DNA of 64,000 nt from Paenibacillus hamazuiensis (GTDB lineage: Bacteria > Bacillota > Bacilli > Paenibacillales > NBRC-103111): the NCBI RefSeq assembly GCF_023276405.1, contig NZ_JALRMO010000001.1, positions 3,162,001 to 3,226,000 on the forward strand. Reading direction: 5' to 3'. The translations under genes were made by a program, and so were the position numbers. Shown in pieces: positions 1 to 8,551 of the stretch. The stretch's first letter is position 1. The number at the start of each line of letters is the position of its first letter. The notes under the pieces are model-generated. The model was not told where the DNA came from. It did not search any database and saw nothing but the letters and a program-made list of their open reading frames with translations.

Positions 1-1215
1 ATTGATGTCGATATCGAACAACTGGTCCCCGGTAATTTTAAGCTGCTGCAGCGAATACGTCATGAATTCCCCGATATCGATGTAAAAGCGGGTATTGGGC
101 GGAGCTCCGGCCCCGATGCTGCGGATAGCGTTCGCCGTGTTCCATTCCCCTTCGGCCGGCGGCATGTCCCAAGCCCGGGCATCATCGTAAATTCCCTCTC
201 TTCTGTACATGTTGTTATTGTTCTCGGCTGTCAAAGAAAGTAAATGCTCCATAACGAGCTCAATATGCCCTATAACAGGCACATCCGGGTTGTAGTTTTT
301 TCCTAACTCCGCCACATCAAAATCGATATGGATCAGCTTCTTCCCGCGGATCAAACCCGCCTCCCAGTTACCCGTCGCCAGCTCGCCAAGACTCGAGCCG
401 ACGACCATGAGCACATCGTGATCGGATCCGTTCAAAGTATCCATCGCTTTCGGATAACCGGCCAAACCGTACACCCCGAGCGAAAGCGGATGATCTTCGG
501 GAAAAGCACCCTTGCCTCGCGGCGTCGTTGCGACCATCCAGCCGGTTTGCTCGGCAAACCGCAGTACCGTCTCCCGTGCGCATTTCGCGCCGTACCCAAG
601 CAGCATCGCTCCTCTCGAACCTGTGGAACGAATGAGCTCGGCCGCCGCCAGCACGGACTTGTTATCCGGAATCGCCGGTTCGATGTATGACTCATCGGAC
701 AGCCAAGGCATTCCGATATCCGTCATCTGAATGTCGATCGGTATCGCCACATGCACCGGTCCCGGCACGCCGCTTTGCGCAATCCGCAGCGCCTCGGTCA
801 AAACATACGGTACCCGGTATGCGTCCAGCACCGTCGTGCTCCATTTCGTCACCGGGGTGAAAATCGGCTCTGCATCGAGTTCCTGCGCGCCGCCTTTGCC
901 CCGCTTAGTGGACGGCACCCCGCCGGTGATAAAAATGACCGGAAGCTTCTCCTTCCAGGCATTCGCCGCCGGAGTGACCAAATTCGTCGCCCCCGGACCG
1001 CTGGAACCGAGACATACGGACGGAATGCCGGTAATGCGCGTGTATGCAGTCGCCATGTAACCGGAGCTGGTCTCGTGTTTGGCGACGATTGGCTTCAGCT
1101 CCGGAACGTCCATAAGCGCGTCGTAAAGCGCGTTAATGGATCCCGCCGGAATGCCGAAAATGTACTTCACCCCCTTGTTTGCCAAAATTCTTAATACCGC
1201 TTCAGCTGCCCGCAT
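1..1215 (-). CDS. Thiamine-diphosphate-dependent enzyme, acetolactate synthase-like (partial)
   Basis: About 405 N-terminal residues of a ThDP enzyme of the acetolactate synthase/pyruvate oxidase superfamily; the C-terminal part lies beyond position 1. The pyrimidine-binding domain spans roughly residues 1-165 and carries the activating glutamate (E48 in KHETSSGYMATAY). A central domain (about 190-320, with RGKGAFPEDHPLSLGVYG) follows, and the diphosphate-binding domain is just starting at the edge. The ATG at 1215 follows AAGGAGG and overlaps the end of the kinase gene by 14 nt, so the two are probably translationally coupled. The substrate cannot be told without the C-terminal half: acetolactate synthase, pyruvate oxidase and decarboxylases all remain possible. 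Coupling to a signalling operon is unusual for a biosynthetic isozyme. Confidence 0.85.
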   Translation of the reverse strand, partial: MRAAEAVLRILANKGVKYIFGIPAGSINALYDALMDVPELKPIVAKHETSSGYMATAYTRITGIPSVCLGSSGPGATNLVTPAANAWKEKLPVIFITGGVPSTKRGKGGAQELDAEPIFTPVTKWSTTVLDAYRVPYVLTEALRIAQSGVPGPVHVAIPIDIQMTDIGMPWLSDESYIEPAIPDNKSVLAAAELIRSTGSRGAMLLGYGAKCARETVLRFAEQTGWMVATTPRGKGAFPEDHPLSLGVYGLAGYPKAMDTLNGSDHDVLMVVGSSLGELATGNWEAGLIRGKKLIHIDFDVAELGKNYNPDVPVIGHIELVMEHLLSLTAENNNNMYRREGIYDDARAWDMPPAEGEWNTANAIRSIGAGAPPNTRFYIDIGEFMTYSLQQLKITGDQLFDIDIN

Positions 1216-3037
1216 GCTTCATCGCTCCCTCCTTGGGCAAAGTGAACGTAAACGTCGTTCCTTGCCCTTCTATGCTATCAAACCAAATGCGGCCTCCGTG
1301 CAGTTCGATCAGCTGCTTGGAGATGGCAAGTCCGAGCCCGGTGCCGTTCACCTGGTTGTTAGCCTGATAAAACTTCGTGAAAATGTGCTTCTGCTTTTCC
1401 TGCGGGATACCGATGCCGTTATCCTGCACTTCCACGATAATGGAGCTGTCCTTCAAATAGCCGTTAATTTTGATGACGCCGCCGGCCGGCGTAAATTTAT
1501 TTGCATTCGCCAGCAAATTAAGCAAAATTTGCAATATGCGCTGGCGATCCACCCGCACCTTCAGTTCGGTCTGCAGCTCGACAAGCAGCTTCTGCTTCTT
1601 TTTGCCGAACAGCGATTCCACGATGGCCACCGCTTCGTTCACAATGTCCGCGAAAGATACTTCGGAATAAGCGAGTTCGAATTTTCCGCTCTCCAGCTTG
1701 GCGAAATCGAGCAGTTCGTTGACCTGGTTCAGCAGCCGTTCGATCGCCTTGTTGGACGTTTCGATCAAATCCATTTGGGCGGCGTTAAGTTCGCCGAGTA
1801 TGCCCCGCTTCAATATATCGACCGAACCTTTGACCGCGGTAATCGGAGTGCGCAGCTCATGGGACAGAGAGGCGATAAAGTCGTTTTTCAGCTCATTTAA
1901 AAATTGCAGCTCCTTCACGAGCTCCTGCAGCTTGAAATTCACCTGCTGCAGCTCGACCGTGCGCTCCTTGACCAAATTATCCAAATTTTCCGCGTGCAAC
2001 GCGTTCGATAGCGCCGTGGCTGTAATATCCGCCACCGATTGGCAAATTTCGATTTCACTTTCCGTAAATTTTTTCGGTTCGTGGATCGAAGGAGCGATCA
2101 CTACGCCGAACACTTTCCCTTTGGCGACAAGCGGCACCAGCAGCAGGCTGTAAATATCAAATGTCTTGCAAGCTTCGTGGTTTGGACGCGGATCGGCATA
2201 TACGTCGGGAATCGCGATAGCCCTGTTGCCGTTGATCACTTCGAAAAACAAGCGGTCCTTGTCGATGCTCAGGTTAATTCCTTCCGTTTTATGCTTGTTT
2301 TTCCACTCGTCCTCGGTCACATTTGCGCCGGAAAGGTGAAATGGGTACAAGATCCGTTCCTTTTCGTTGAACATATGGATGCCGACATCCTGAGTGCCCG
2401 CCGCCTTCTGCAAATAATGGAAGCCCATTCTCAGCACTTCGTGTACGGATAGCGACTTCGATAACGCATTCGTTGCGTCCAAAAGCAGCTGCTGCCGTTC
2501 CAGAAGATGCTGCTTCTGCTCGAACATGCGGATGTTGCGGATCGCCACGCTCGCCATATTGACGAACGCTTCGGTGACCTCCATCTGCTCCTCGGTCAAA
2601 TTCATCGGCTTGCCGAAATCGTGCACAAACACGAGTCCGAATATATCGTCTTCGACAAAGACCGGAACGCCGAAAATCGATTTGATTTTAAGTAAATGAG
2701 TTTTATCGGAATCCGCACGACGGTCCAAGGACGTATCCGGGATATAGATGCTGGTTCTTTGCTCAATAATGTCCCGGACAAAAGGATCGCTTGCCGTATC
2801 GATGAACAGCTGAGTGATGTCTACCGGCATTTTATTGCCCTTGAGGCCGTGGAAAATGCCGTCCTCCCCTTTGAGAAAGAAACCGACCAGATCCGCCTGG
2901 GCGATTTCGCCGGCGATCGCATCCACCAGCACCTGAAGAATTTCCGACATCTCGAATCGCGAGTTGATCATCTTGGTCATATGAAATAGCTTTTCAAAAC
3001 TTTTCAACCGCATCGGCTTCGTCTCTCCCGTTCTCAT
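1202..3037 (-). CDS. GAF-GAF sensor histidine kinase
   Basis: Cytoplasmic hybrid-free histidine kinase of about 611 residues with no membrane segment. Two GAF-type domains (about 30-168 and 183-348) are followed by a coiled linker, then a HisKA domain with phospho-acceptor His about 393 in ASLSHELRTPI, and an HATPase domain with N box NLLANANKF (about 507), G1 DNGIGIP (about 540) and G2 GTGLGLAI (about 566). ATG at 3037 is chosen because an upstream in-frame extension would run into the preceding gene; ATG 3013, preceded by GGGAG, is an alternative. It lies directly downstream of the receiver-GGDEF gene, which is its obvious candidate phospho-acceptor. The input ligand is unknown. Confidence 0.88.
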   Translation of the reverse strand: MRTGETKPMRLKSFEKLFHMTKMINSRFEMSEILQVLVDAIAGEIAQADLVGFFLKGEDGIFHGLKGNKMPVDITQLFIDTASDPFVRDIIEQRTSIYIPDTSLDRRADSDKTHLLKIKSIFGVPVFVEDDIFGLVFVHDFGKPMNLTEEQMEVTEAFVNMASVAIRNIRMFEQKQHLLERQQLLLDATNALSKSLSVHEVLRMGFHYLQKAAGTQDVGIHMFNEKERILYPFHLSGANVTEDEWKNKHKTEGINLSIDKDRLFFEVINGNRAIAIPDVYADPRPNHEACKTFDIYSLLLVPLVAKGKVFGVVIAPSIHEPKKFTESEIEICQSVADITATALSNALHAENLDNLVKERTVELQQVNFKLQELVKELQFLNELKNDFIASLSHELRTPITAVKGSVDILKRGILGELNAAQMDLIETSNKAIERLLNQVNELLDFAKLESGKFELAYSEVSFADIVNEAVAIVESLFGKKKQKLLVELQTELKVRVDRQRILQILLNLLANANKFTPAGGVIKINGYLKDSSIIVEVQDNGIGIPQEKQKHIFTKFYQANNQVNGTGLGLAISKQLIELHGGRIWFDSIEGQGTTFTFTLPKEGAMKHAGS

Positions 3038-3057
3038 AAATGTCAGCCCGCCTTTGC

Positions 3058-3951
3058 CTAGCAAACGAACAGCCGGTTTCGCCCTAAATTTTTCGCCCCG
3101 TACAGGGCCGTATCGGACCGGGAAATAATCTGCTCGATGCTGGTATCTTCTTCCAAGCTGCAAGTCATTCCGACGCTAACCGTAACGTGAGTCGTTCCTT
3201 CGAACTTCGATTCCGCCGTCAGCGAGGATACGTCCTGAATGATCGATTCCGCCACTTCCATCCGCTTCGCGGCGTCCTGAAGAAATACGAGGAACTCATC
3301 CCCTCCGTAACGAAACGCCAAATCCGTTTGAAGGTCGATGCGGGACAGCAGAATCTGCGCCACCTTTTTAAGCACCTCGTCGCCGACCAAGTGGCCGTGC
3401 TTATCATTGATGTATTTGAAATGATCGATATCGATCATCATCACAACCTGGAACGTTTTGGCGCCTTGCCGGATCATATCCATCACGGTCTCCAGGTAAG
3501 CCCGGTTATACAAACCTGTCAGCGTATCAACAAACGCCTTCCCCGCAAGCTGCACATTTTCCTGACGCAGGGCGGTCACTTTCCTTTGATGTGCGAGAGC
3601 GATGGATACTTTTTTCTCAAGCAGGTCGAGATCGAACGGTTTGGTCAAATAATCGAAAGCGCCGAGCTGCAGCCCTCTCAGCACGTCCTCCTTCTGCGCT
3701 TTCGCGGAAAGAAAAATGATCGGCGTGTCGAAGCCCGGCCTTTCGTGCAGCAGTTTCGCAAGCTCGAAGCCGGATATATCGGGCATCATGACATCGAGCA
3801 AAATCAAATCGGGGTCCTTTTCGTCAATCAGCTTGAGGGCGTCGGCGCCACATTCGGCTTCATGGATGTCGTAATGCAGCGACTTGAGGAAAATTCGCAA
3901 TATTTCCAGATTATGCGGTTCGTCGTCGACGATCAGCAGACGTTTTGGCAC
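3058..3951 (-). CDS. Response regulator with diguanylate cyclase (REC-GGDEF)
   Basis: Receiver domain (about 1-120) with acidic pair in LLIVDDEP, phospho-acceptor Asp about 53 in DLILLDVMMPD and Lys about 104 in YLTKPFD, joined to a GGDEF domain (about 140-297) with an intact GGDEF signature (about 216-220) and metal-site MIDIDHFKYIND. It should make cyclic di-GMP when phosphorylated. The RxxD inhibitory-site position five residues before GGDEF reads LQTD, so product inhibition through a canonical I-site is not expected. GTG 3951 is preferred over GTG 3963 because AAAAGGTGGG sits 8 nt upstream and the receiver begins immediately. It lies 15 nt after the HD-GYP gene and just before the kinase gene, so the operon holds both synthesis and breakdown of c-di-GMP. 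Confidence 0.9.
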   Translation of the reverse strand: MPKRLLIVDDEPHNLEILRIFLKSLHYDIHEAECGADALKLIDEKDPDLILLDVMMPDISGFELAKLLHERPGFDTPIIFLSAKAQKEDVLRGLQLGAFDYLTKPFDLDLLEKKVSIALAHQRKVTALRQENVQLAGKAFVDTLTGLYNRAYLETVMDMIRQGAKTFQVVMMIDIDHFKYINDKHGHLVGDEVLKKVAQILLSRIDLQTDLAFRYGGDEFLVFLQDAAKRMEVAESIIQDVSSLTAESKFEGTTHVTVSVGMTCSLEEDTSIEQIISRSDTALYGAKNLGRNRLFVC

Positions 3952-3966
3952 GTAAATTCCCACCTT

Positions 3967-5031
3967 TTATACCTTAGGTTCGGGCAGATGGATTTTGATC
4001 TGCTCCTCGATGATTTCCAAAAACAATGCGGTCAACTCGCGGTCAAACTGTTTGCCTGTATTTAAAATGAGCTGGTTTTTCACCTCGTCCACACTTAAAG
4101 AATTTCGGTAGACGCGGTTGGACGTCATCGCATCGAAGGCATCGGCCAGCGAAACGATGCGGGCGAGCAGCGGAATCTCATCCCCCTGCAGGCCGTCCGG
4201 ATACCCGCGTCCGTCAAATCGTTCATGGTGCCAGCGGACGATCGGAAGCAGCGGCTCCACCTGTTGAAAATCTTTCAAAAGCTCGTATCCCCAGACGGGA
4301 TGCTGCCGGATAATCTGAAATTCTTCCTCGGTGAGCCGCCCCGGCTTGAGCAAAACGGGGTCCGGAACGGCTAATTTTCCGATATCGTGCAAAAGCGAGC
4401 CGAGCCTCAGCGTTTCCAGCTCGGATTCGCTTAAGCCTGCTTTTTTGCCGAGCAGCGCCGAGTAGAACGAGACGTTGTAGCAATGGTTTACCGTAAAAGG
4501 ATCCTTTACCCGCAGCGCGTTAAACACGTTTTCGTATACCTTCTGTTTGACGAACTGCTTGCGAAAGCGGATCTTCTCCATCAACTGCTCCATCTGTTGA
4601 CGTATCCGGCGGCAGATGCTCAGCTTTTCTTCACCAAGCGCCGTCGGAGCCGGAAAGCCGAACAGCAGCAGCCCCCGCTCGGCGTTCGCGTTCAGAAAAA
4701 ACGCGTACAAAGACTGAAACCCCGAACGGCGAAGCAGCTCTCCCGCGTTGTCCGGCGGCCGGAAGCCGCTCTCGTCCAGCAAAAAGTCCGTCCCGTCGGA
4801 GAAAGAGCTGTGCCACTCTGCTCCTTGAACGACCGTGCGAAGCAGGTTTTCCGAACCTTCGGACATATTGACGGAATATACCGCCGGCTGGAGCACCGGA
4901 TTATCGCTCGCAATCACTACGGCGATATGAGCGGTGCCGATTTCGAGATGTGTGTATGATTTAAGCGATTCCAGCGATTCCGTGATGGACTCTGCAGATA
5001 GGACATTTTTAAAATATTGAAAGTTGTGCAT
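3967..5031 (-). CDS. HD-GYP domain cyclic-di-GMP phosphodiesterase
   Basis: 354 residues. The N-terminal part (about 20-155) looks like a divergent GAF-type sensory fold; the C-terminal part (about 165-350) is a complete HD-GYP domain with HDIGK at 215-219 and HHERFDGRGYPDG at 268-280, the metal- and substrate-binding signatures of c-di-GMP hydrolases. No signal peptide or membrane helix is visible. It is the first gene of the minus-strand cluster HD-GYP, REC-GGDEF, histidine kinase, ThDP enzyme, preceded by a TAGGGG ribosome site. The pairing of a degrading enzyme with a regulated cyclase suggests local control of one signal. A terminator-like hairpin from the upstream gene at 5171-5195 separates it from its neighbour. 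Confidence 0.9.
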   Translation of the reverse strand: MHNFQYFKNVLSAESITESLESLKSYTHLEIGTAHIAVVIASDNPVLQPAVYSVNMSEGSENLLRTVVQGAEWHSSFSDGTDFLLDESGFRPPDNAGELLRRSGFQSLYAFFLNANAERGLLLFGFPAPTALGEEKLSICRRIRQQMEQLMEKIRFRKQFVKQKVYENVFNALRVKDPFTVNHCYNVSFYSALLGKKAGLSESELETLRLGSLLHDIGKLAVPDPVLLKPGRLTEEEFQIIRQHPVWGYELLKDFQQVEPLLPIVRWHHERFDGRGYPDGLQGDEIPLLARIVSLADAFDAMTSNRVYRNSLSVDEVKNQLILNTGKQFDRELTALFLEIIEEQIKIHLPEPKV

Positions 5032-5170
5032 GAAAGTTGCCCCTAGTCCAGAAGTACAAACACAATATACATGCTTTATTCTGCAAAATTCGAGCGAATC
5101 CTTCTTGTTTTTAATATTTTTTGGAATTTACCGATGAAAAAAAGTAAATTTTGCCATGAAAAAACCAAGA

Positions 5171-5195
5171 AACCCCTTTCACTGGGAAAGGGGTT
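5171..5195 (-). terminator. Rho-independent terminator of the beta-helix gene
   Basis: Inverted repeat AACCCCTTTC/GGAAAGGGGTT with a short loop, followed on the minus strand by TTGGTTTTTTC. It lies 70 nt past the stop codon of the exported beta-helix gene and before the HD-GYP operon. Confidence 0.8.
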
Positions 5196-5265
5196 CATCC
5201 GGAAATGCGGATGCGGGGACATCCGTCATGAATCGACAGTTCGGAATGCAAGGCTGTGCCGCTCT

Positions 5266-6582
5266 CTAAAATCCTGCCGTCACGGTCCCGGTGCCTTTAT
5301 CCGTCAGGTTTTCTCCGTTGCTGCCTCCAAAATTGCCGAACACGCCGCATCCTTCGCAGCGAGGGGACATCAGTTTTACCGCGGATTTCGCGCATTGGAA
5401 CAAGCCGTTTCCGACGACGAAATTTTTGCGGCTGAACCCGCCCGGTCCGCTTTCGGAAGCATCCAGGACGATGCCGTCATCGACGTTTCGGATATCGTTG
5501 TCCGTGATCGCGTTGTCCTCCGCATTGAAGACGCTGATGCCGACCGCCGTCTTGCGGATTGCGTTGCCGTTCACGCGGTTGCCGTTCGGCCGTTCCTTCT
5601 CCACCGAAGGAGCCCCTTCCAGCCGGATTCCGGCTTTCGCGATTCCCGTGACGACATTGCCGGTGATGGAGGTGCCGTAGCAATAAGCGGAAAGCAAAAT
5701 GCCGTAAGAAGCGCTGCTATCGGCCGCTCCGGCAATGACATTGTCTTTGATGACATTGTTCGCGCAAATCGACTCCGTGGAAGTGAGCACAATCGGAGTC
5801 GATTGGGGCGACTCGATGAAGTTGCCCGCGACCACCGTTTGCGAGCATCCGGAAGCAAGTTGTATGCACGACTGCCCGATGCCCATGAACCGGTTGCCCT
5901 GAATGAGATGACTTCCTCCGGATTGGCACAATATGCCGAAGCCTTCATAGGTTCCGCCCGCACCGACGACCATGCGGAACGAGCAGTCCGCTACGGTAAC
6001 GCCTGTGCTGTTGTTCAGGTAAATCCCGTTGACGATCGTTTTAAACACACAGCCGGCAACTCGGGCATTTTTCACATTTTGCAGCGTAACCCCCCGCTCG
6101 AGGGTCATATAATTGTTTGTGCCGGATGCGGCGCCGGTCCCTTCGAGAGTCAGGCATTCGACAGACAGGTTCGAGATGTCGTCCACACCGTAGAGCATGG
6201 CAATCGCTCCCGCATTATAGGAAAGCTTGATGGAAGCCGCTTCTGCCCCTGCCCCGAGCAGCCGCACGTTCGATTTCAGCAAAATCGTCGAGTTGATCGT
6301 ATATTGGCCGGGCGGAAAAAAAACCGTTCCCCCTCTCGCCTTCGCAGCCGCATCGATCGCCGCCTGAATCGCCGCCGTATCGTCGCTGCTGATGCGATCA
6401 TTCCCCGCAGCACCGTAATCTTTGACATTATAATAAAGCGAATTCACCGTGGTCGTCGCCGCCTGTACCGTTCCCGGAAGCACCGCGCCGGCCGCCGCCG
6501 CGAGCCCCGCCGCACCCAAAGAAGCGAGCAGCTTTCTGCGCGATATCGCCTCGCCTCGCTTGGCTTCGTCGTTATGCAGCAT
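5266..6582 (-). CDS. Tat-exported right-handed beta-helix protein (pectate-lyase-3 superfamily)
   Basis: 438 residues. The N-terminus has a twin-arginine signal (SRRKLLASLGAAGLAAAAG, then a VQAA-type cleavage region near residue 41), so it is exported folded. Residues about 50-120 match the start of pectate-lyase-3/glycosyl-hydrolase-28-like beta-helices (VKDYGAAGNDRISSDDTAAI, then GGTVFFPPGQYTI), and the rest is repeated N-x-I/V rungs typical of parallel beta-helices. Such proteins act on polysaccharides or serve as carbohydrate-binding scaffolds; catalytic residues cannot be assigned by eye, so no substrate is claimed. GGGGGG precedes the ATG and a good sigma-A promoter lies at 6619-6647. 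It is monocistronic, ending at the 5171-5195 terminator. Confidence 0.8.
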   Translation of the reverse strand: MLHNDEAKRGEAISRRKLLASLGAAGLAAAAGAVLPGTVQAATTTVNSLYYNVKDYGAAGNDRISSDDTAAIQAAIDAAAKARGGTVFFPPGQYTINSTILLKSNVRLLGAGAEAASIKLSYNAGAIAMLYGVDDISNLSVECLTLEGTGAASGTNNYMTLERGVTLQNVKNARVAGCVFKTIVNGIYLNNSTGVTVADCSFRMVVGAGGTYEGFGILCQSGGSHLIQGNRFMGIGQSCIQLASGCSQTVVAGNFIESPQSTPIVLTSTESICANNVIKDNVIAGAADSSASYGILLSAYCYGTSITGNVVTGIAKAGIRLEGAPSVEKERPNGNRVNGNAIRKTAVGISVFNAEDNAITDNDIRNVDDGIVLDASESGPGGFSRKNFVVGNGLFQCAKSAVKLMSPRCEGCGVFGNFGGSNGENLTDKGTGTVTAGF

Positions 6583-6618
6583 ATGTTCATCCCCCCATAA
6601 AAATAGTATTTGCTGAAA

Positions 6619-6647
6619 ATTATAACTTTTTAGTAGAGTTAGGGCAA
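6619..6647 (-). promoter_or_regulatory. Sigma-A promoter of the beta-helix gene
   Basis: On the minus strand TTGCCC, 17-nt spacer, TATAAT, ending 37 nt before the ATG at 6582. Confidence 0.65.
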
Positions 6648-6660
6648 CAGCACGTCACCC

Positions 6661-6937
6661 CCTAAATCCCCCCACCGGGGGGACCCCAGGCTTCCGAAGC
6701 TGGCTTAGCTCCGCAAAGCCCTCAAGGCGCTCGGGCGCCCTGGACCCGCCCGGTAGAGGGGACGCTCGCTTCTAGTTCGCGTTTGCCCGGCATGGATTTT
6801 TGGGCTTTGCGCCAAAAATCCTATGCCGGGCACGCTTTACTTTTGACGCGAGGTTCGAGGAGAGGTTTCGTGCCGCGAACTCGCATTTGTCCGCCATAGG
6901 TTTTGCTCTCACAAAACCTATGGCGGACACGCTCTAC
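6661..6937 (+). repeat. Paired-hairpin module, copy A
   Basis: Order: a head rich in C and G (CCCCCCACCGGGGGG, then CCCAGG ... CCTGGACCCGCC), the link CTCGCTTCTAGTTCGCG, hairpin 1 at 6784-6832 (outer bases TGCCCGGCAT/ATGCCGGGCA), a spacer with TTTACTTTTG and CGTGCC, and hairpin 2 at 6888-6929, whose 17-bp stem is perfect. Both hairpins are followed by CGC. The same layout recurs at 7247, 54623 and, without the full head, at 50484. Confidence 0.8.
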
Positions 6938-7019
6938 TTTGGGCGCGGAGATGCGGGGAATGATTGCGTGCCTCGGGCCCGCACTTGCCCGGCACGGAGC
7001 TTGCTAACGCAGTTCCTAC

Positions 7020-7222
7020 TTCTGCAGTCCTGAGAGCGGCTTTTTCCGCTCTCGGGACATTGCAACACGCGCTTCCGCGCCCGAGAGCCGATTTTACCGT
7101 CTCTCGGAACGTTGGCACGCCTCTTCCGCTACTTCTGCAGGCCTGAGAGCGGCTTTTTCCGCTCTCTGGACATTGCAACGCGCGCTTCCGCGCCCGAGAG
7201 CCGATTTTACCGTCTCTCGGAA
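7020..7222. repeat. Two tandem copies of a double-hairpin unit
   Basis: Units of about 90 bp at 7020-7110 and 7131-7222, offset by 111-112 bp and nearly identical. Each contains GAGAGCGG/CCGCTCTC around CTTTTT, then the CGCGCTTCCGCGC stretch, then CCGAGAG/CTCTCGG around a loop. They sit between module copies A and B and may be internally amplified hairpins. Confidence 0.8.
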
Positions 7223-7246
7223 AGTCTCCTTGGGTGAGCCTCCTAA

Positions 7247-7477
7247 GTCTCCCCACCGGGGGGATCCCAGGCGCTTGGGCGCCCTGGACCCGCCAGCAAC
7301 GCAGGACTGCTCGCTTCTAATTCGCGTCTGTCCTGCATGGATTTTTGCTGTTTGCAAAAATCCTATTCCGGACACGCTTTACTTTTGGCGCGAGGCTCAA
7401 TGAGAGGTTACGTGCCTCGGGCTCGCGGTTGTCTGCCATGGTTTTGCTCGTGCAAAACGTAGGGCGGACACGCTCTA
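7247..7477 (+). repeat. Paired-hairpin module, copy B (degenerate)
   Basis: Shortened head (CCCCACCGGGGGGATCCCAGG joined directly to GCGCTTGGGCGCCCTGG), then CTGCTCGCTTCTAATTCGCG, hairpin 7329-7374, the TTTACTTTTGGCGCGAGG spacer with CGTGCCTCGGGC, and hairpin 7430-7470. Both stems match those of copy A in type but carry several unpaired positions, so this copy looks older or decaying. Confidence 0.75.
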
Positions 7478-7539
7478 CATCCTGCTGGCCCAGATTAGTC
7501 AATTATTGAACCGGACCGTGAACCAATATGTCAAAACAG

Positions 7540-8373
7540 TCACGATTTTTTTCCAACAAAGTGATTAGACTCACTATGAATAAAACGAAGCAATTTGATA
7601 AGGTCATCCAGTCGACTCTTTTGAGAAGTGTATACACTACCAGACTCTCGGCGCTTGATGGCAATTGCCTCCCGGATAAGTCCGTGCCAACGCTCGGGTA
7701 AAACTTTAAGCCCATACTCTCCAGCACCAATCTTGCTGGTCACATTACACTCCCGTATCGAATAATATTGTCGCAACATACCAAGAACGCACCATTCGAC
7801 TGCAAAATCGAGTTTTTCAGATGGTACAGCGTGTTCCGACAAGTTCTCCCAATTGAGTTTTTGTTCCAATCGTGCAATCCAATCCGACCAATACGTGTTC
7901 ATATTTTCAATAACGTAATCTATCAGTTTGTCAGATGAAAGCTCAAAATTAAAAGGGGTGCGCTGCCCATAGACACAAATGCCGTGTTCCCGCATCACCC
8001 ACCATGTAACAGGATTTAGATCGCCGTTTCCATCGGATTGCAGTTTTTTGTCGTGATAGGTTGGAACTGGGGGGATTTCACCGACTGACCTCCCAAGGTC
8101 TTCTCGTCTGATATAGGCCCCCATAATGTCCGAATCCGGCAGCGCTTGTTCAACTTCCTCATGCGCTTTCGTAATCAATTCGATGTCAGATTGCAGGAGC
8201 GTTCGATTGACAATTGCGAGAAAATCGATATCACTTGAGCCCTCAATATAAGCGTTCAGCGCCGTTGAGCCATAAACATAAACGGACTCTATCGTATTCG
8301 GCAGCAGATTTTGCAAACTTTCGCATAGTTTACGCATAGTCGTATCAACAACTTCCGGCAATTTTTCGATCAT
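7540..8373 (-). CDS. Aminoglycoside adenylyltransferase-like nucleotidyltransferase (AadA/DUF4111 type)
   Basis: 277 residues from the ATG at 8373, which follows AGGAGAG; a longer frame to 8502 lacks a ribosome site. The nucleotidyltransferase motif YGSTALNAYIEGSSDIDF (about 34-51) gives GS-x11-DxD, and the C-terminal helical part (DFAVEWCVLGMLRQYYSI, then LPERWHGLIREAIAIKR) follows the pattern of AadA-type ANT(3'')/ANT(9) enzymes. These transfer AMP to streptomycin or spectinomycin, but chromosomal homologues in Paenibacillaceae are diverse and resistance is not proven. The gene is visibly AT-richer than its neighbours and sits beside a repeat block, which suggests horizontal acquisition. 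Confidence 0.75.
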   Translation of the reverse strand: MIEKLPEVVDTTMRKLCESLQNLLPNTIESVYVYGSTALNAYIEGSSDIDFLAIVNRTLLQSDIELITKAHEEVEQALPDSDIMGAYIRREDLGRSVGEIPPVPTYHDKKLQSDGNGDLNPVTWWVMREHGICVYGQRTPFNFELSSDKLIDYVIENMNTYWSDWIARLEQKLNWENLSEHAVPSEKLDFAVEWCVLGMLRQYYSIRECNVTSKIGAGEYGLKVLPERWHGLIREAIAIKRRESGSVYTSQKSRLDDLIKLLRFIHSESNHFVGKKS

Positions 8374-8551
8374 ACTGATCTCTCCTGACTTATCATCATT
8401 CCTTAAGTCCATTATAGATTGAAAAATGTTGTCTTCTTCGAGTTCTCCAAACATTATTAATTGTAATTGATTAATTCGTTTTAAAAATGGAAAAAAAATC
8501 ATGATATTTTCCTATTTTGGGCTAAGCGCGCATCAGAAAAGCACATAAAAA

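Larger units (their letters stand above)
6648..7539. other. Gene-free block of structured repeats
   Basis: Almost 900 bp with no credible gene. It holds two copies of a GC-rich head plus paired-hairpin module (6661-6937 and 7247-7477) separated by two tandem copies of an unrelated hairpin unit (7020-7110 and 7131-7222). Open frames across it lack ribosome sites and merely follow the inverted repeats. Confidence 0.75.

Noticed and set aside
5071-6600. About 509-codon plus-strand frame over the beta-helix gene
   Set aside because: Opposite strand has a Tat signal, ribosome site, promoter and terminator; the plus frame has none.
7020-7222. CRISPR-like repeat array
   Set aside because: Only two units of about 90 bp, each made of internal hairpins, with no unique spacers of uniform size and no cas genes.
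6964-7403. Short proteins encoded in the repeat block
   Set aside because: Frames follow inverted repeats, lack ribosome sites and change between module copies.
8374-8502. N-terminal extension of the adenylyltransferase-like gene
   Set aside because: The stretch has no ribosome site, while AGGAGAG precedes ATG 8373 and the family length fits.
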